Shown here in pieces: positions 54,485 through 63,283 of a DNA stretch of 64,000 bases (its first letter is position 1; the number at the start of each line of letters is the position of its first letter). The DNA comes from Anoxybacillus amylolyticus (GTDB taxonomy: Bacteria > Bacillota > Bacilli > Bacillales > Anoxybacillaceae). The stretch is taken from positions 2,182,001 to 2,246,000 of the forward strand of contig NZ_CP015438.1 in assembly GCF_001634285.1 (NCBI RefSeq). Reading direction: 5' to 3'. Below the pieces are notes generated by a model that saw nothing but the letters and a program-made list of their open reading frames with translations, was not told the DNA's origin and searched no databases. A program made the position numbers and the translations under genes.

Positions 54485-54809
54485 ATGGCGGAAATTACGA
54501 ATGAAACGATTTGGCAAGCGGTGAAACTAACTGAAACATCATTCCGAAGAAACGAACCGTCGTTTTGCCCAAATGGATCAGCGCTGCGAGCTAATCGATC
54601 GACGGTTCAAACAAATTGATCAACAGTTCAAACCAATCGACCAACGGTTTGAACAAATGGACGAGCAGTTCAAGCAAACGAAGCACCAATTAGGGGAAAT
54701 AAAGGAGCCATTGGATGAGTTTGCTCCAAAAATCGTGCAGATTGACAAGCAACTTACCGATGTCGCCAATAGCCAAAATATTTTCGCCGAAAAGTTGTCT
54801 GATAATTAA
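54485..54809 (+). pseudogene. Coiled-coil repeat protein, frameshifted near its start
   Basis: Begins MAEITNETIWQAVKLTE after GGGATAG, then one base shift near 54540 leads to ETNRRFAQMDQRCELIDRRF and six or so repeats of the I/M-DQ-R/Q-F-K-Q type. The repeats predict a continuous coiled coil. Homologues with this pattern are usually annotated only as hypothetical. Intact continuation downstream of the shift. Confidence 0.55.
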
Positions 54810-55191
54810 GAAAGAATTGAAACGGGTTAAAGTTGTATTGATTTTCCAGGCGTGCATCGCCGCATAAGTCTCCACTTGACAAAACACCACCTTTTCGGGC
54901 TTCGGGAAAGTTCTTCACCTATGAACGACCGCCCCCCTTCGTTTAGGGTGGGCGGTCGTTCAGGCGTTGCCGCTAAGCACGGCAAGAAAGTGATGCTATA
55001 TTAGGAAACAGGGGCAATATGCGGACGTGAACCTTTCCGTTTTTTTGTTAAACGCGAAGCTGTTTTTTTCTTTCCCAGCATTGTGACAATAGGATGAACA
55101 AAACAAAAAAATCCCCCTTAACTTCTGCAAAAATATTCCTTATAATAGGGTAATAGATTTAGCATATTTCATCAGTAAAGGGAGAAACGGG
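54810..55191. other. Gene-free stretch with a 12-bp hairpin
   Basis: 54923-54934 and 54950-54961 form a perfect GAACGACCGCCC/GGGCGGTCGTTC stem without a T run, resembling an IS200/IS605-type end. The 3' part carries the promoter region of the PAS-GGDEF gene (a TATAAT at about 55142). Confidence 0.5.
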
Positions 55192-57526
55192 ATGACAGTA
55201 CTAGGAGAACCGATTCATGGTCTATATAAACAGTTGATTGATGCCTTGCCTGACGGGATGCTTCTTCATCAACATGGGCGGATTCTTTATATCAATGAAA
55301 AAGGATGTAAACTACTTCGCGCCAAATATAAAACCGATGTCATTGGCAGACCGGTGAGCGATTTTTTCCCAGACGGAGCGCTAATAAACGGTACAAAGAC
55401 GGGGTTTCACGAACAGACGCTCATCACCTCTGATGGTACACCGATTGCTGTAGAAGCAGCTTCTATGAAAGTCACTTCACAAGAAACGACGGTTATACAT
55501 ATTTTGTTTCGACCACATCAAGACATTTACCACGAGCTAGTCAACCATTCTCCTGATGCCATTATCGCTCATTGTGATGAAAAAATTGTATTAATCAATG
55601 ATGCCGCGCAGCAACTGTATGGGATTACGAGTAAACAAGAAGTCATTGGAAAGTCGATTTATTCCTTTTTGCATCCAGACGATCATGATAGCGTGAGACA
55701 TTGCCTTGAACAAATGTGTCATCATAACCGACCGCTATTAAATGTAAAACAGCGACATATCGTCAACGGGAAAACGGTCGAAGTCGAATTGTCCTGCGCG
55801 CCGTTTACTTTACACGGAAAAACAGCGTTCCAACTCATTGTCCGTGACATTACCGAGCGGCCACAGCTCGAACAAACGTTGCAGCTGTATGCGAAAGTCA
55901 TTGAACATACGAGTCAAGGCGTCATGATTACCGATCGATATCACCGCATCCTTTTCGTCAACCGCGCATTTACGACCATTACTGGATATGAAGCGAACGA
56001 AGCGATCGGGCAAACACCGAAAATTTTGCGTTCTCATAAACATGACGAACATTTTTACGCCAATATGCACCTATTGCTTGAACAAACAGGCGAATGGCAA
56101 GGAGAGATTTGGAACAGGCGAAAAGATGGGTCTGTCTACCCACAACTTCTCCACATTAACGCGGTGAAAAATGAGACGAACGAAGTAACGAGTTATGTAG
56201 CGATTTTCTCGAACATCACCGAACAAAAAATGGTTGAAAGTGCACTAAGAGAAAGCGAACATCGCTACCGAAAACTTGTTCATTTATCTCCAGATGCGGT
56301 GATTGTCACAAGGCATGGGACGATTTTGTTTGCCAATCCAGCAGCGGCGAAAATGTTTCATATGCTTCATCGGAAACAGCTCATAGGGAAACAGTTAACG
56401 GAATTTATCCATCCCGATGACCGAAAAGCGTTTCAAAAACATTTAGATCCGTTGTCGTACCATCCGCTGCATAACTTTATGGAAGCGCGGATTATCTATC
56501 CTGCCGGCACGACAACGATCATTGAAGCCATTGCTGTGCCGATTATGTACCAAGGTTTGCCGTCTACGTTAGCGATTCTCCGCGACGTCACCGAACGAAA
56601 AAAAATGGAGCAAACGCTGCGGCAAAATAGCGAGCAATACCGATTTATTACCGAAAATTCAACTGATATGATTATTAACGTGTCATTGACCGGAAAAATT
56701 TTGTACGTATCCCCGGCATGTTATTACATGCTCGGCTATACGCAAGAAGAATTACTTGAACGGTCGATTTTTGACTTCGTTCATCCAGAAGATAGGCACT
56801 CGATTGCTAACATGTCATTTCAAACATCCGATCCAGTCAATGTATTAACGATTTGCTTTCGCGTTCGCAAAAAAAAACGGCGCGTTCGTTTGGCTCGAGA
56901 TGACCGCTCGCAATTTGCGCAATAAAAAAAGCGTGCTTGCCGTTGCCCGCGATATTACGAAGCGAAAAGAAGCGGAAGAACAGCTAAAAAAAGCAAACGA
57001 CTTATTGCAGCGCATTTCGTCGCTCGATGGGCTAACGGGCATTTATAACCGGCGGACGTTTGACGACTATTTATCTCGGGAGTGGAGACTTGCGGCGCGA
57101 AACAAAACGCCGATTTCGCTCATTATGCTTGATATCGACTTTTTTAAATCGTTTAACGATACGTACGGCCACCAGCGTGGAGATGAGTGTTTGCAGCAAG
57201 TGGCAAAAACGTTAGAGCAAACGCTTAAGCGGCCGACCGACCTTGTCGCTCGTTATGGCGGAGAGGAATTTGCAGTGATTTTGCCAAGCACTGATTTAAA
57301 CGGCGCGTATACAGTGGCAGAGCAGCTACGGAAAAACGTTGAAGCGCTGCATATTCCGCACGCCGGCTCTCTCATTAGCCGCTACGTCACGATTAGTTTA
57401 GGAGTGGCGACAATGAAACCGGCAAGCGCTTCCGATGATGGGAAACAGCTCATCGCTCTTGCCGATGAAGGGTTATATAAAGCAAAACAAAATGGCCGAA
57501 ACCGCGTTGGGACGTCGTTTCGCTAA
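55192..57526 (+). pseudogene. Multi-PAS GGDEF diguanylate cyclase, frameshifted between PAS and GGDEF parts
   Basis: One gene in two frames. 55192-56925 encodes about five PAS domains (starts near residues 10, 119, 235, 358 and 480; for example LVNHSPDAIIAHCDEKIVLI and ITENSTDMIINVSLTGKILY). 56900-57526 encodes the end of the last PAS (VARDITKRKEAEEQL) and a GGDEF domain with active-site RYGGEEF and an upstream RPTD inhibitory I-site. The frames meet at nine A residues (56869-56877); eight A would read RKKNGAFVWLEMTARN straight through. The intact protein would make cyclic di-GMP in response to signals sensed by PAS. Confidence 0.85.
56869..56877 (+). other. Poly-A9 frameshift site in the PAS-GGDEF gene
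   Basis: Run of nine A at the point where the PAS frame and the GGDEF frame join; one A fewer restores the gene. Confidence 0.85.
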
Positions 57527-57552
57527 AAACCGGCAGTCTGTCGGTTTTTTTG
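57525..57552 (+). terminator. Terminator after the GGDEF gene
   Basis: AAAAACCG and CGGTTTTT arms around a short stem-loop, followed by T residues. Confidence 0.8.
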
Positions 57553-57635
57553 CGCTATCCATTTTTTAACTTTTAGAATATTGCTATAATGAAATTTTTA
57601 TGGGAAAATGAAGAAGATGCTAGAAAGAATAGAAG

Positions 57636-58004
57636 GTGGAAGGATTGAGTGAACAAAAACGGAACGTAGATATATGCGCTTCGCCCGGTCTTTGCCCAAA
57701 ATTTGAAGCGGCGATGAAATTACTTAGCAAACGCTGGGTTGGGCTCATCGTTAGCCAATTACTAGAAGGAAAACGGCGGTTTTCAGAAATTGAAGCCTCT
57801 TTGCCGATTAGTGGAAAGTTATTGTCAGAACGATTGAAAGAATTAGAAGAAGCAGGAATTGTCGAACGTAACGTTTATCCGGAAACGCCGGTGCGGATTG
57901 AATATGTACTAACGGAAAAAGGAAAAGCGCTCAAGCCAGTGATGGAAGCGATTGAACGCTGGGCGCAAACGTGGGAATCTAACAAAGACGGAAGTAGGCA
58001 ATGA
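57636..58004 (+). CDS. HxlR-family transcriptional regulator
   Basis: 122-aa winged-helix protein: CPKFEAAMKLLSKRWVGLIV, then FSEIEASLPISGKLLSERLKELEEAGIVERNVYP, the HxlR DNA-binding core. An N-terminal Cys pair (CASPGLC) could sense redox state or aldehydes, as in some HxlR proteins. Start is the GTG at 57636, or the TTG at 57645 which has the better-placed GGTGGAAGG. Located 75 bases upstream of the aminopeptidase gene; regulation of it is possible but not shown. Confidence 0.88.
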   Translation: MEGLSEQKRNVDICASPGLCPKFEAAMKLLSKRWVGLIVSQLLEGKRRFSEIEASLPISGKLLSERLKELEEAGIVERNVYPETPVRIEYVLTEKGKALKPVMEAIERWAQTWESNKDGSRQ

Positions 58005-58079
58005 CCCGTTAACTAAAAAATGGAGAACAATGCTTCTTTCACAAAATTGCCATTGTGATAAAATAAAGGGGGAAAAAGA

Positions 58080-59321
58080 ATGACATTGGAACAAAAACTT
58101 GAACAATATGCAGCACTAGCTGTCCGTACAGGCGTAAACATCCAACAAGGGCAAACGCTTGTCGTAAAATCACCGCTCGAAGCAGCACGGCTTGTTCGTA
58201 AAATCGCAAAAAAAGCGTACGAAGCAGGCGCAAAGCACGTGTATGTCGAGTGGGAAGACGAAGAGCTGTCATATATTAAATACATGCACGCACCAGAGGA
58301 AGCTTTTTCGGAATACCCGATGTGGCGTGCGCAAGGAATGGAGCAGCTGGCACAAGAAGGAGCAGCATTTTTATCGATTTATTCTCCAAACCCTGACTTA
58401 TTGAAGGACGTGGATCCGAAACGGATTGCGACGTTTGCGAAAACATCATCGGAAGCGCTGCGAAATTACCGCAGTGCACTAATGGCAGATGAAAACTGCT
58501 GGTCGGTTATTTCGGTGCCGACGCCAGCATGGGCGAAAAAAATTTTCCCGCATCTGTCGGAGCAAGAAGCAGTCGATAAGTTATGGGACGTTATTTTTGC
58601 CGTTACACGCGTCCATGAAGAAAATCCGATCCAAGCATGGGAAGAGCATAATAAACGACTAGCAAAAGTAATAGAGTACTTGAATGAGAAACAATATAAG
58701 CAATTAATTTATGAAGCACCAGGAACGAATTTAACGATCGAGCTTGTCGAAAATCATGTTTGGCATGGCGGAGCAGCCGTTAGCCAAAGCGGGGTTCGGT
58801 TTAATCCGAACATTCCGACGGAAGAAGTGTTTACGATGCCGCATAAAGACGGTGTCAACGGGACGGTGCGCAACACAAAACCCCTCAACTACGGCGGGAA
58901 CGTAATCGATGGGTTTACGTTAACGTTTAAAGATGGAAAAGTCGTTGATTTTACAGCGGAAACGGGATACGAAACGTTGAAGCATTTGCTTGAAACAGAT
59001 GAAGGGGCCCGCCGGCTAGGGGAAGTGGCGTTAGTGCCGCACCACTCACCGATTTCACAGTCGAATATTATTTTCTACAACACGCTCTTTGATGAAAACG
59101 CTGCTTGCCATCTCGCGCTTGGAAAAGCCTACCCGACGAACATTGAAAACGGAGCGACGATGACGCAAAAAGAATTGGCAGCACGCGGCGGAAACGACAG
59201 CTTAATTCATGAAGATTTTATGATTGGCTCAGCGGAGTTGAACATCGACGGCGTCACAAAAGACGGCAAGCGTGAACCAATCTTCCGCAACGGAAATTGG
59301 GCATGTGACTTCCTTGCTTAA
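58080..59321 (+). CDS. M29-family aminopeptidase
   Basis: 413 aa, thermophilic aminopeptidase T/AmpS family of two-metal cytosolic aminopeptidases. The late motifs EVALVPHHSPIS, FDENAACHLALG and HEDFMIGSAELNIDG carry the Glu, His and Asp metal ligands and the family signature. ATG start with an AAAGGGGG site. Full length. Confidence 0.93.
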   Translation: MTLEQKLEQYAALAVRTGVNIQQGQTLVVKSPLEAARLVRKIAKKAYEAGAKHVYVEWEDEELSYIKYMHAPEEAFSEYPMWRAQGMEQLAQEGAAFLSIYSPNPDLLKDVDPKRIATFAKTSSEALRNYRSALMADENCWSVISVPTPAWAKKIFPHLSEQEAVDKLWDVIFAVTRVHEENPIQAWEEHNKRLAKVIEYLNEKQYKQLIYEAPGTNLTIELVENHVWHGGAAVSQSGVRFNPNIPTEEVFTMPHKDGVNGTVRNTKPLNYGGNVIDGFTLTFKDGKVVDFTAETGYETLKHLLETDEGARRLGEVALVPHHSPISQSNIIFYNTLFDENAACHLALGKAYPTNIENGATMTQKELAARGGNDSLIHEDFMIGSAELNIDGVTKDGKREPIFRNGNWACDFLA

Positions 59322-59634
59322 ATGGCAGGAGCAAAGCATATAAATACAACCGGGAAGCAGGCTTGTTGATTAACCAATAAAAACCATTTGACATCCCTCT
59401 ATAGCTTTTCTGCCGACTGAGAGTATTAGCATGCCCTCCTCGAACAAAGCACGTTTTGCGCTCTTTAGGCAACGATAGTTGCCTAAAGAGCAGTTCAGTT
59501 TTCCCCCCTATAAAAATACTGCTACTCCTCGTAAAAAATAAAAGCATTTTTTATTTTTGTTTCCTATCCTCCTGTACTTTATCCATTTTTTGTGAATAAA
59601 ATTGGAAACAAGATCATTTTTGAGGAGGAACGGC
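59322..59634 (+). terminator. Intergenic region with a strong terminator hairpin (59461-59490)
   Basis: Perfect 13-bp stem CTCTTTAGGCAAC/GTTGCCTAAAGAG with loop GATA, followed by a short T-rich stretch. Nothing else is seen in this gap except the AGGAGG site of the next gene. Confidence 0.75.
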
Positions 59635-61119
59635 ATGTATAGCTATGTGTTCCCAAAATTGTCTTATGACAAGATGCTTGAAATCATCTGGAGTGGTCTT
59701 CCGAAAACAAACATTCCAAAAAAAATTATTATTGTAGGAGCAGGAATGGCTGGACTTGTGGCAGCTTCTTTGCTTAAACAGGCAGGGCACCGTGTGACCG
59801 TGCTGGAAGCTTCCGAGCGAGTTGGCGGTCGAATTTATACACTTCGTTCAAATTTTCGTGAAGACCAATACTTAGAAGCTGGAGCTATGCGCATCCCATA
59901 TACACACTCCTTGACAATGGCCTATATCAAAAAATTTAATTTACCGATAAACCCGTTTATTAATAGCACTCCCAATGATATCCTCTATCTTCGCGGAATC
60001 AAAACACGTCTCAACATTTACGAACAAACCCCTGATATATTTGGATTTCCCGTTGCGGGGCATGAAAAAGGGAAAACAGCATCACAATTGCTACAAATGT
60101 CAATTCGCCCTGTGACAGAATATATTAGCCAAAATCCAGCAAAACACTGGCCAATTATGATTAAAGAGCTTGATAAGTATTCATTAGATACTTATTTAAG
60201 ATATAATCCGTTTGGTCCTAGATTGTCGCGTGGAGCAATTGATATGATTAAAGCTGTCCTTTCCTTAGAAGGATTTCCGGAGCTTTCTTTTCTTGAGATG
60301 CTTCGCGAACTGATGGTACTATTTACCCCAAATATGAAATTTTATGAGATTACAGGTGGTAACGACCTATTGCCAAAAGCATTGGCTGCGCAACTAAAAG
60401 AAAATATCCTATACGGACAAAAAGTGCGAAAAATTGAACAACATAATGAACAAGTCACTGTTCATGCTATCCATACAAAAATTTTAGAACCGTTTCAGGT
60501 GACAGGAGATGTAACAATTATCACTATTCCTTTCTCTGTTTTGCAATTTGTCGAAATCGAACCTAGAAATTCTTTTTCCGAAGAAAAGTGGAAAGCTATT
60601 CGCGAACTTCACTATGTCGGGTCGACTAAAACCGGCATTCAATTTAAAAATAGATTTTGGGAAAAAGAAGGAATGTTTGGAGGGAAAACAATATCTGATC
60701 TCCCTATCACCTATACACAATATCCAAGCCACGGAATCGGTAAACCGGGACCTGGAGTAGTTTTAGCCAGTTATACGTGGGAGGATGATACCATCCCTTG
60801 GGATAGCTTAAGTGACGAAAATCGATTAGAATACACCCTTAAAAATTTAGCTATGATACATGGCAAACAAGTTTATCGAGAATTTGAAACAGGATTAAGC
60901 CATAGTTGGGTGCGCTATCCTTATTCTGGAGGAGCATTTACAATGTTTAAGCCTCAACAAGTCACAGAACTATCGCCATACATAGGGACTCCTGAAGGAA
61001 GAGTGTATTTTGCAGGGGAACATGCCTCAACAACACATGGATGGATTCAAGGAGCGATTGAATCAGGGATACACGCTGCCTATGAAGTAAATAATTTACC
61101 TAAGACATACAACGAATAA
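59635..61119 (+). CDS. Flavin monoamine/L-amino acid oxidase family protein
   Basis: 494 aa. FAD-binding KIIIVGAGMAGLVAASLLKQ with the following VLEASERVGGRI, substrate-domain YLEAGAMRIPYTHSL, and the C-terminal FAD motif GRVYFAGEHASTTHGWIQGAIESG mark the amine oxidase superfamily; similarity to bacterial L-amino acid oxidases is likely but substrate is uncertain. Start chosen at the ATG 6 bases after GAGGAGG; the frame extends 11 codons further. Monocistronic. Confidence 0.88.
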   Translation: MYSYVFPKLSYDKMLEIIWSGLPKTNIPKKIIIVGAGMAGLVAASLLKQAGHRVTVLEASERVGGRIYTLRSNFREDQYLEAGAMRIPYTHSLTMAYIKKFNLPINPFINSTPNDILYLRGIKTRLNIYEQTPDIFGFPVAGHEKGKTASQLLQMSIRPVTEYISQNPAKHWPIMIKELDKYSLDTYLRYNPFGPRLSRGAIDMIKAVLSLEGFPELSFLEMLRELMVLFTPNMKFYEITGGNDLLPKALAAQLKENILYGQKVRKIEQHNEQVTVHAIHTKILEPFQVTGDVTIITIPFSVLQFVEIEPRNSFSEEKWKAIRELHYVGSTKTGIQFKNRFWEKEGMFGGKTISDLPITYTQYPSHGIGKPGPGVVLASYTWEDDTIPWDSLSDENRLEYTLKNLAMIHGKQVYREFETGLSHSWVRYPYSGGAFTMFKPQQVTELSPYIGTPEGRVYFAGEHASTTHGWIQGAIESGIHAAYEVNNLPKTYNE

Positions 61120-61420
61120 AAGACCTCTCACCTTCCCTTCCTCTTCTCTTCTCGGATTCCTTGTGCGTCGGGACGACTCGCAGCGGATTCACAGATGTTT
61201 CGCTCGTTGCTCTATCCTGCCGGGCTCTTTCGTACGCTATATACATGCCACTGGAGAGTTTAACTTATTTTTTTGACTGTTGGAGGCAAGCCTTTGGCTT
61301 GCCTCTGTCACGCGTTCGCGTGACAAAAAACCGAACAACGAGCCGCCTCCCAGATATAGTGACACGAGTGGGGCACTGGTGCTTCCTCTGTCCATTTTGC
61401 ATCAGTCTGTTCAACGCGTG
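61120..61420. other. Gene-free stretch with hairpins and a spacer repeat
   Basis: Holds hairpins at about 61285-61305 (AGGCAAGCC/GGCTTGCCT) and 61307-61325 (GTCACGCG/GCGTGAC), and at 61161-61216 a sequence repeated with differences at 61744-61795 in the tRNA cluster. No gene. Confidence 0.55.
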
Positions 61421-61445
61421 AAAAAAAAAAGCCCTCTTCGGGCTT
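61421..61445 (-). terminator. Terminator of the tRNA operon
   Basis: AAGCCC/GGGCTT stem with loop GAAGA followed on the minus strand by ten T. Confidence 0.9.
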
Positions 61446-61449
61446 GGGA

Positions 61450-61523
61450 CGTCCCAGGAGAGATTCGAACTCCCGACCGACGGCTTAGAAGGCCGCTGCT
61501 CTATCCTGCTGAGCTACTGGGAC
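61450..61523 (-). tRNA. tRNA-Arg (UCU)
   Basis: Cloverleaf readable on the minus strand: acceptor GTCCCAG/CTGGGAC, anticodon loop CTTCTAA, TTCGAATC T-loop. CCA not encoded. Last tRNA of the operon. Confidence 0.93.
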
Positions 61524-61823
61524 ACGACATAAAAAATACATTTCCTTTTTTATTCTATCCCGCCCCACTCTCGGTAAGCTAATTCAAGCAGTGGCTCGAG
61601 TGGTGCGCTGATGCTTCCCTCCGTAGCCTATTCAGACGTGCTGAGCTACTGGGACACGGTATGAATAACAATGTTTTGCATTTTCATTCATCAACTTGTT
61701 TGGCTGTGCCTCTTCCTCTACTAGCTTATTCGAGGAAGCTCTATGCGTCGAGGCAACTCGTAGCCAATTCACAGTTGTGTTGCTCGTCGCTACTGGGACA
61801 CGGTATTATTATTTGAAACAATA
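61524..61823 (-). other. Spacer with two partial copies of the tRNA-Arg 5' end
   Basis: GCTGAGCTACTGGGACAC recurs at about 61640-61657 and, shortened (GCTACTGGGACAC), at 61789-61802. No complete tRNA can be folded at these copies. They look like remnants of duplication or recombination. Confidence 0.65.
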
Positions 61824-61894
61824 AGCGGGTGATGGGAATCGAACCCACGACGCCAGCTTGGGAAGCTGGAGTTTTACCACTAAACTACACCCGC
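61824..61894 (-). tRNA. tRNA-Gly (CCC)
   Basis: Acceptor GCGGGTG/CACCCGC, anticodon stem CCAGC/GCTGG with loop TTCCCAA. CCA not encoded. Confidence 0.88.
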
Positions 61895-61906
61895 GTGGAA
61901 CGCCGA

Positions 61907-61977
<71 letters not shown>

Positions 61978-61982
61978 GAGAG

Positions 61983-62054
61983 AGCGGAAGACGGGACTCG
62001 AACCCGCGACCCCCACCTTGGCAAGGTGGTGTTCTACCACTGAACTACTTCCGC
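61983..62054 (-). tRNA. tRNA-Gly (GCC), copy 1
   Basis: Acceptor GCGGAAG/CTTCCGC, anticodon loop TTGCCAA. Nearly identical to the copy at 62865, but CCA is not encoded here. Confidence 0.93.
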
Positions 62055-62057
62055 ATA

Positions 62058-62132
62058 TGGCTGGGGTAGCTGGATTCGAACCAACGCATCACGGAGTCAA
62101 AGTCCGTTGCCTTACCGCTTGGCTATACCCCA
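62058..62132 (-). tRNA. tRNA-Gln (UUG)
   Basis: Acceptor TGGGGTA/TACCCCA, anticodon loop CTTTGAC; CCA encoded. Confidence 0.93.
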
Positions 62133-62153
62133 ATGAATGTGCTATACAGCTAA

Positions 62154-62230
62154 TGGGGCGACTAGTGGGAATCGAACCCACGAATGCCAGAGCCACAATC
62201 TGGTGCGTTAACCACTTCGCCATAGCCGCC
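62154..62230 (-). tRNA. tRNA-His (GUG)
   Basis: Anticodon loop TTGTGGC. The extra 5' G (position -1, base 62230) pairs with the C discriminator, as in tRNA-His; CCA encoded. Confidence 0.92.
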
Positions 62231-62235
62231 ATAAA

Positions 62236-62306
62236 CAGGGGCAGTAGGAATCGAACCCACACCGGAGGTTTTGGAGACCTCTGTTCTACCATTAAACTAT
62301 GCCCCT
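62236..62306 (-). tRNA. tRNA-Trp (CCA)
   Basis: Acceptor AGGGGCA/TGCCCCT, anticodon loop CTCCAAA; 3' CCA tail not encoded. Confidence 0.92.
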
Positions 62307-62309
62307 AAA

Positions 62310-62394
62310 TGGTGGAGGGGGACGGATTCGAACCGCCGAACCCACAGGGAGCGGATTTACAGTCCGCCGCGTTTGGCCACTTCGCTACCCCTCC
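62310..62394 (-). tRNA. tRNA-Tyr (GUA)
   Basis: Class II tRNA with a long variable arm; anticodon loop CTGTAAA; CCA encoded. Confidence 0.93.
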
Positions 62395-62400
62395 AAGAGA

Positions 62401-62473
62401 TGGCTCGAGACGGAATCGAACCGCCGACACAAGGATTTTCAGTCCTTTGCTCTACCGACTGAGCTATCGAGCC
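62401..62473 (-). tRNA. tRNA-Phe (GAA)
   Basis: Acceptor GGCTCGA/TCGAGCC, anticodon loop CTGAAAA. Confidence 0.93.
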
Positions 62474-62578
62474 GTTATATAATATGTATTATTTATGACT
62501 TGCTTATTTTGTGTATCGAATTGTGGTGTTTAACTATATAACTTAATCTATGTTATGTAAAACAAGTGAAAATATGTA

Positions 62579-62671
62579 TGGCGGAGGAAGAGGGATTCGA
62601 ACCCCCGCGGGCTGTTACACCCCTATCGGTTTTCGAAACCGACCCCTTCAGCCAGGCTTGGGTATTCCTCC
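62579..62671 (-). tRNA. tRNA-Ser (CGA)
   Basis: Class II tRNA with a long variable arm; anticodon loop TTTCGAA; CCA encoded. Confidence 0.92.
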
Positions 62672-62677
62672 GCGAAG

Positions 62678-62750
62678 TGGAGCCTATCGGGATCGAACCG
62701 ATGACCTCCTGCGTGCAAAGCAGGCGCTCTCCCAGCTGAGCTAAGGCCCC
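62678..62750 (-). tRNA. tRNA-Ala (UGC)
   Basis: Acceptor GGGGCCT/AGGCTCC with one G-T pair, anticodon loop TTTGCAC. Confidence 0.93.
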
Positions 62751-62759
62751 AAGATAAAA

Positions 62760-62836
62760 TGGTCGGGAAGACAGGATTTGAACCTGCGACCTCATGGACC
62801 CGAACCATGTGCTCTACCAAGCTGAGCTACTTCCCG
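62760..62836 (-). tRNA. tRNA-Pro (CGG)
   Basis: Acceptor CGGGAAG/CTTCCCG, anticodon loop TTCGGGT; CCA encoded. Confidence 0.92.
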
Positions 62837-62864
62837 ATTCAGAGTCATCATGCACGGTCCAAGC

Positions 62865-62939
62865 TGGAGCGGAAGACGGGGCTCGAACCCGCGACCCCCA
62901 CCTTGGCAAGGTGGTGTTCTACCACTGAACTACTTCCGC
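62865..62939 (-). tRNA. tRNA-Gly (GCC), copy 2
   Basis: First tRNA of the operon; same as copy 1 apart from a T-stem base, with CCA encoded. Confidence 0.93.
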
Positions 62940-62960
62940 ATAAAACAGTGAGCAAGTATT

Positions 62961-62988
62961 ATTATAATGAAAAGTTGCAGTTTGTCAA
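62961..62988 (-). promoter_or_regulatory. Promoter of the tRNA operon
   Basis: TTGACA, 16 bases, TATAAT on the minus strand, about 20 bases upstream of the first tRNA. Strong, as expected for stable RNA genes. Confidence 0.85.
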
Positions 62989-63283
62989 TATAATCATTTC
63001 TTTTTTCTTTTATTCCGTCACTTCTACTTACCTAAACGACGATTTTTATTATACAACTATATTATATATTCGTCAATAATAAAATTAGAAAGATGTGTCG
63101 ATGAATCCATAAAAACTACTGGTATCGCTCTATCACCAGTTTTTCTTCCGGGTTCTGTGCATTTGCTTTCTCGAATAATAAATGCCCTGTGGACAAATTT
63201 TTTTGCCCATGGGCATTCTTGTTCGAGGGATGAGGCAGAAGAGCCGGTCATATGGGAAAAAATCGATATTCAACACAAATACT
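62989..63283 (-). terminator. Intergenic region with terminator (63111-63146)
   Basis: AAAAACTACTGGT and ACCAGTTTTT arms around an 11-base loop end the glycosyltransferase transcript. A second hairpin AATGCCC/GGGCATT lies at 63181-63217. No gene seen. Confidence 0.65.

Noticed and set aside
63057-63251. 64-aa minus-strand frame upstream of the tRNA operon
   Set aside because: It runs through the glycosyltransferase terminator hairpin, and its sequence has no recognisable domain or ribosome site.
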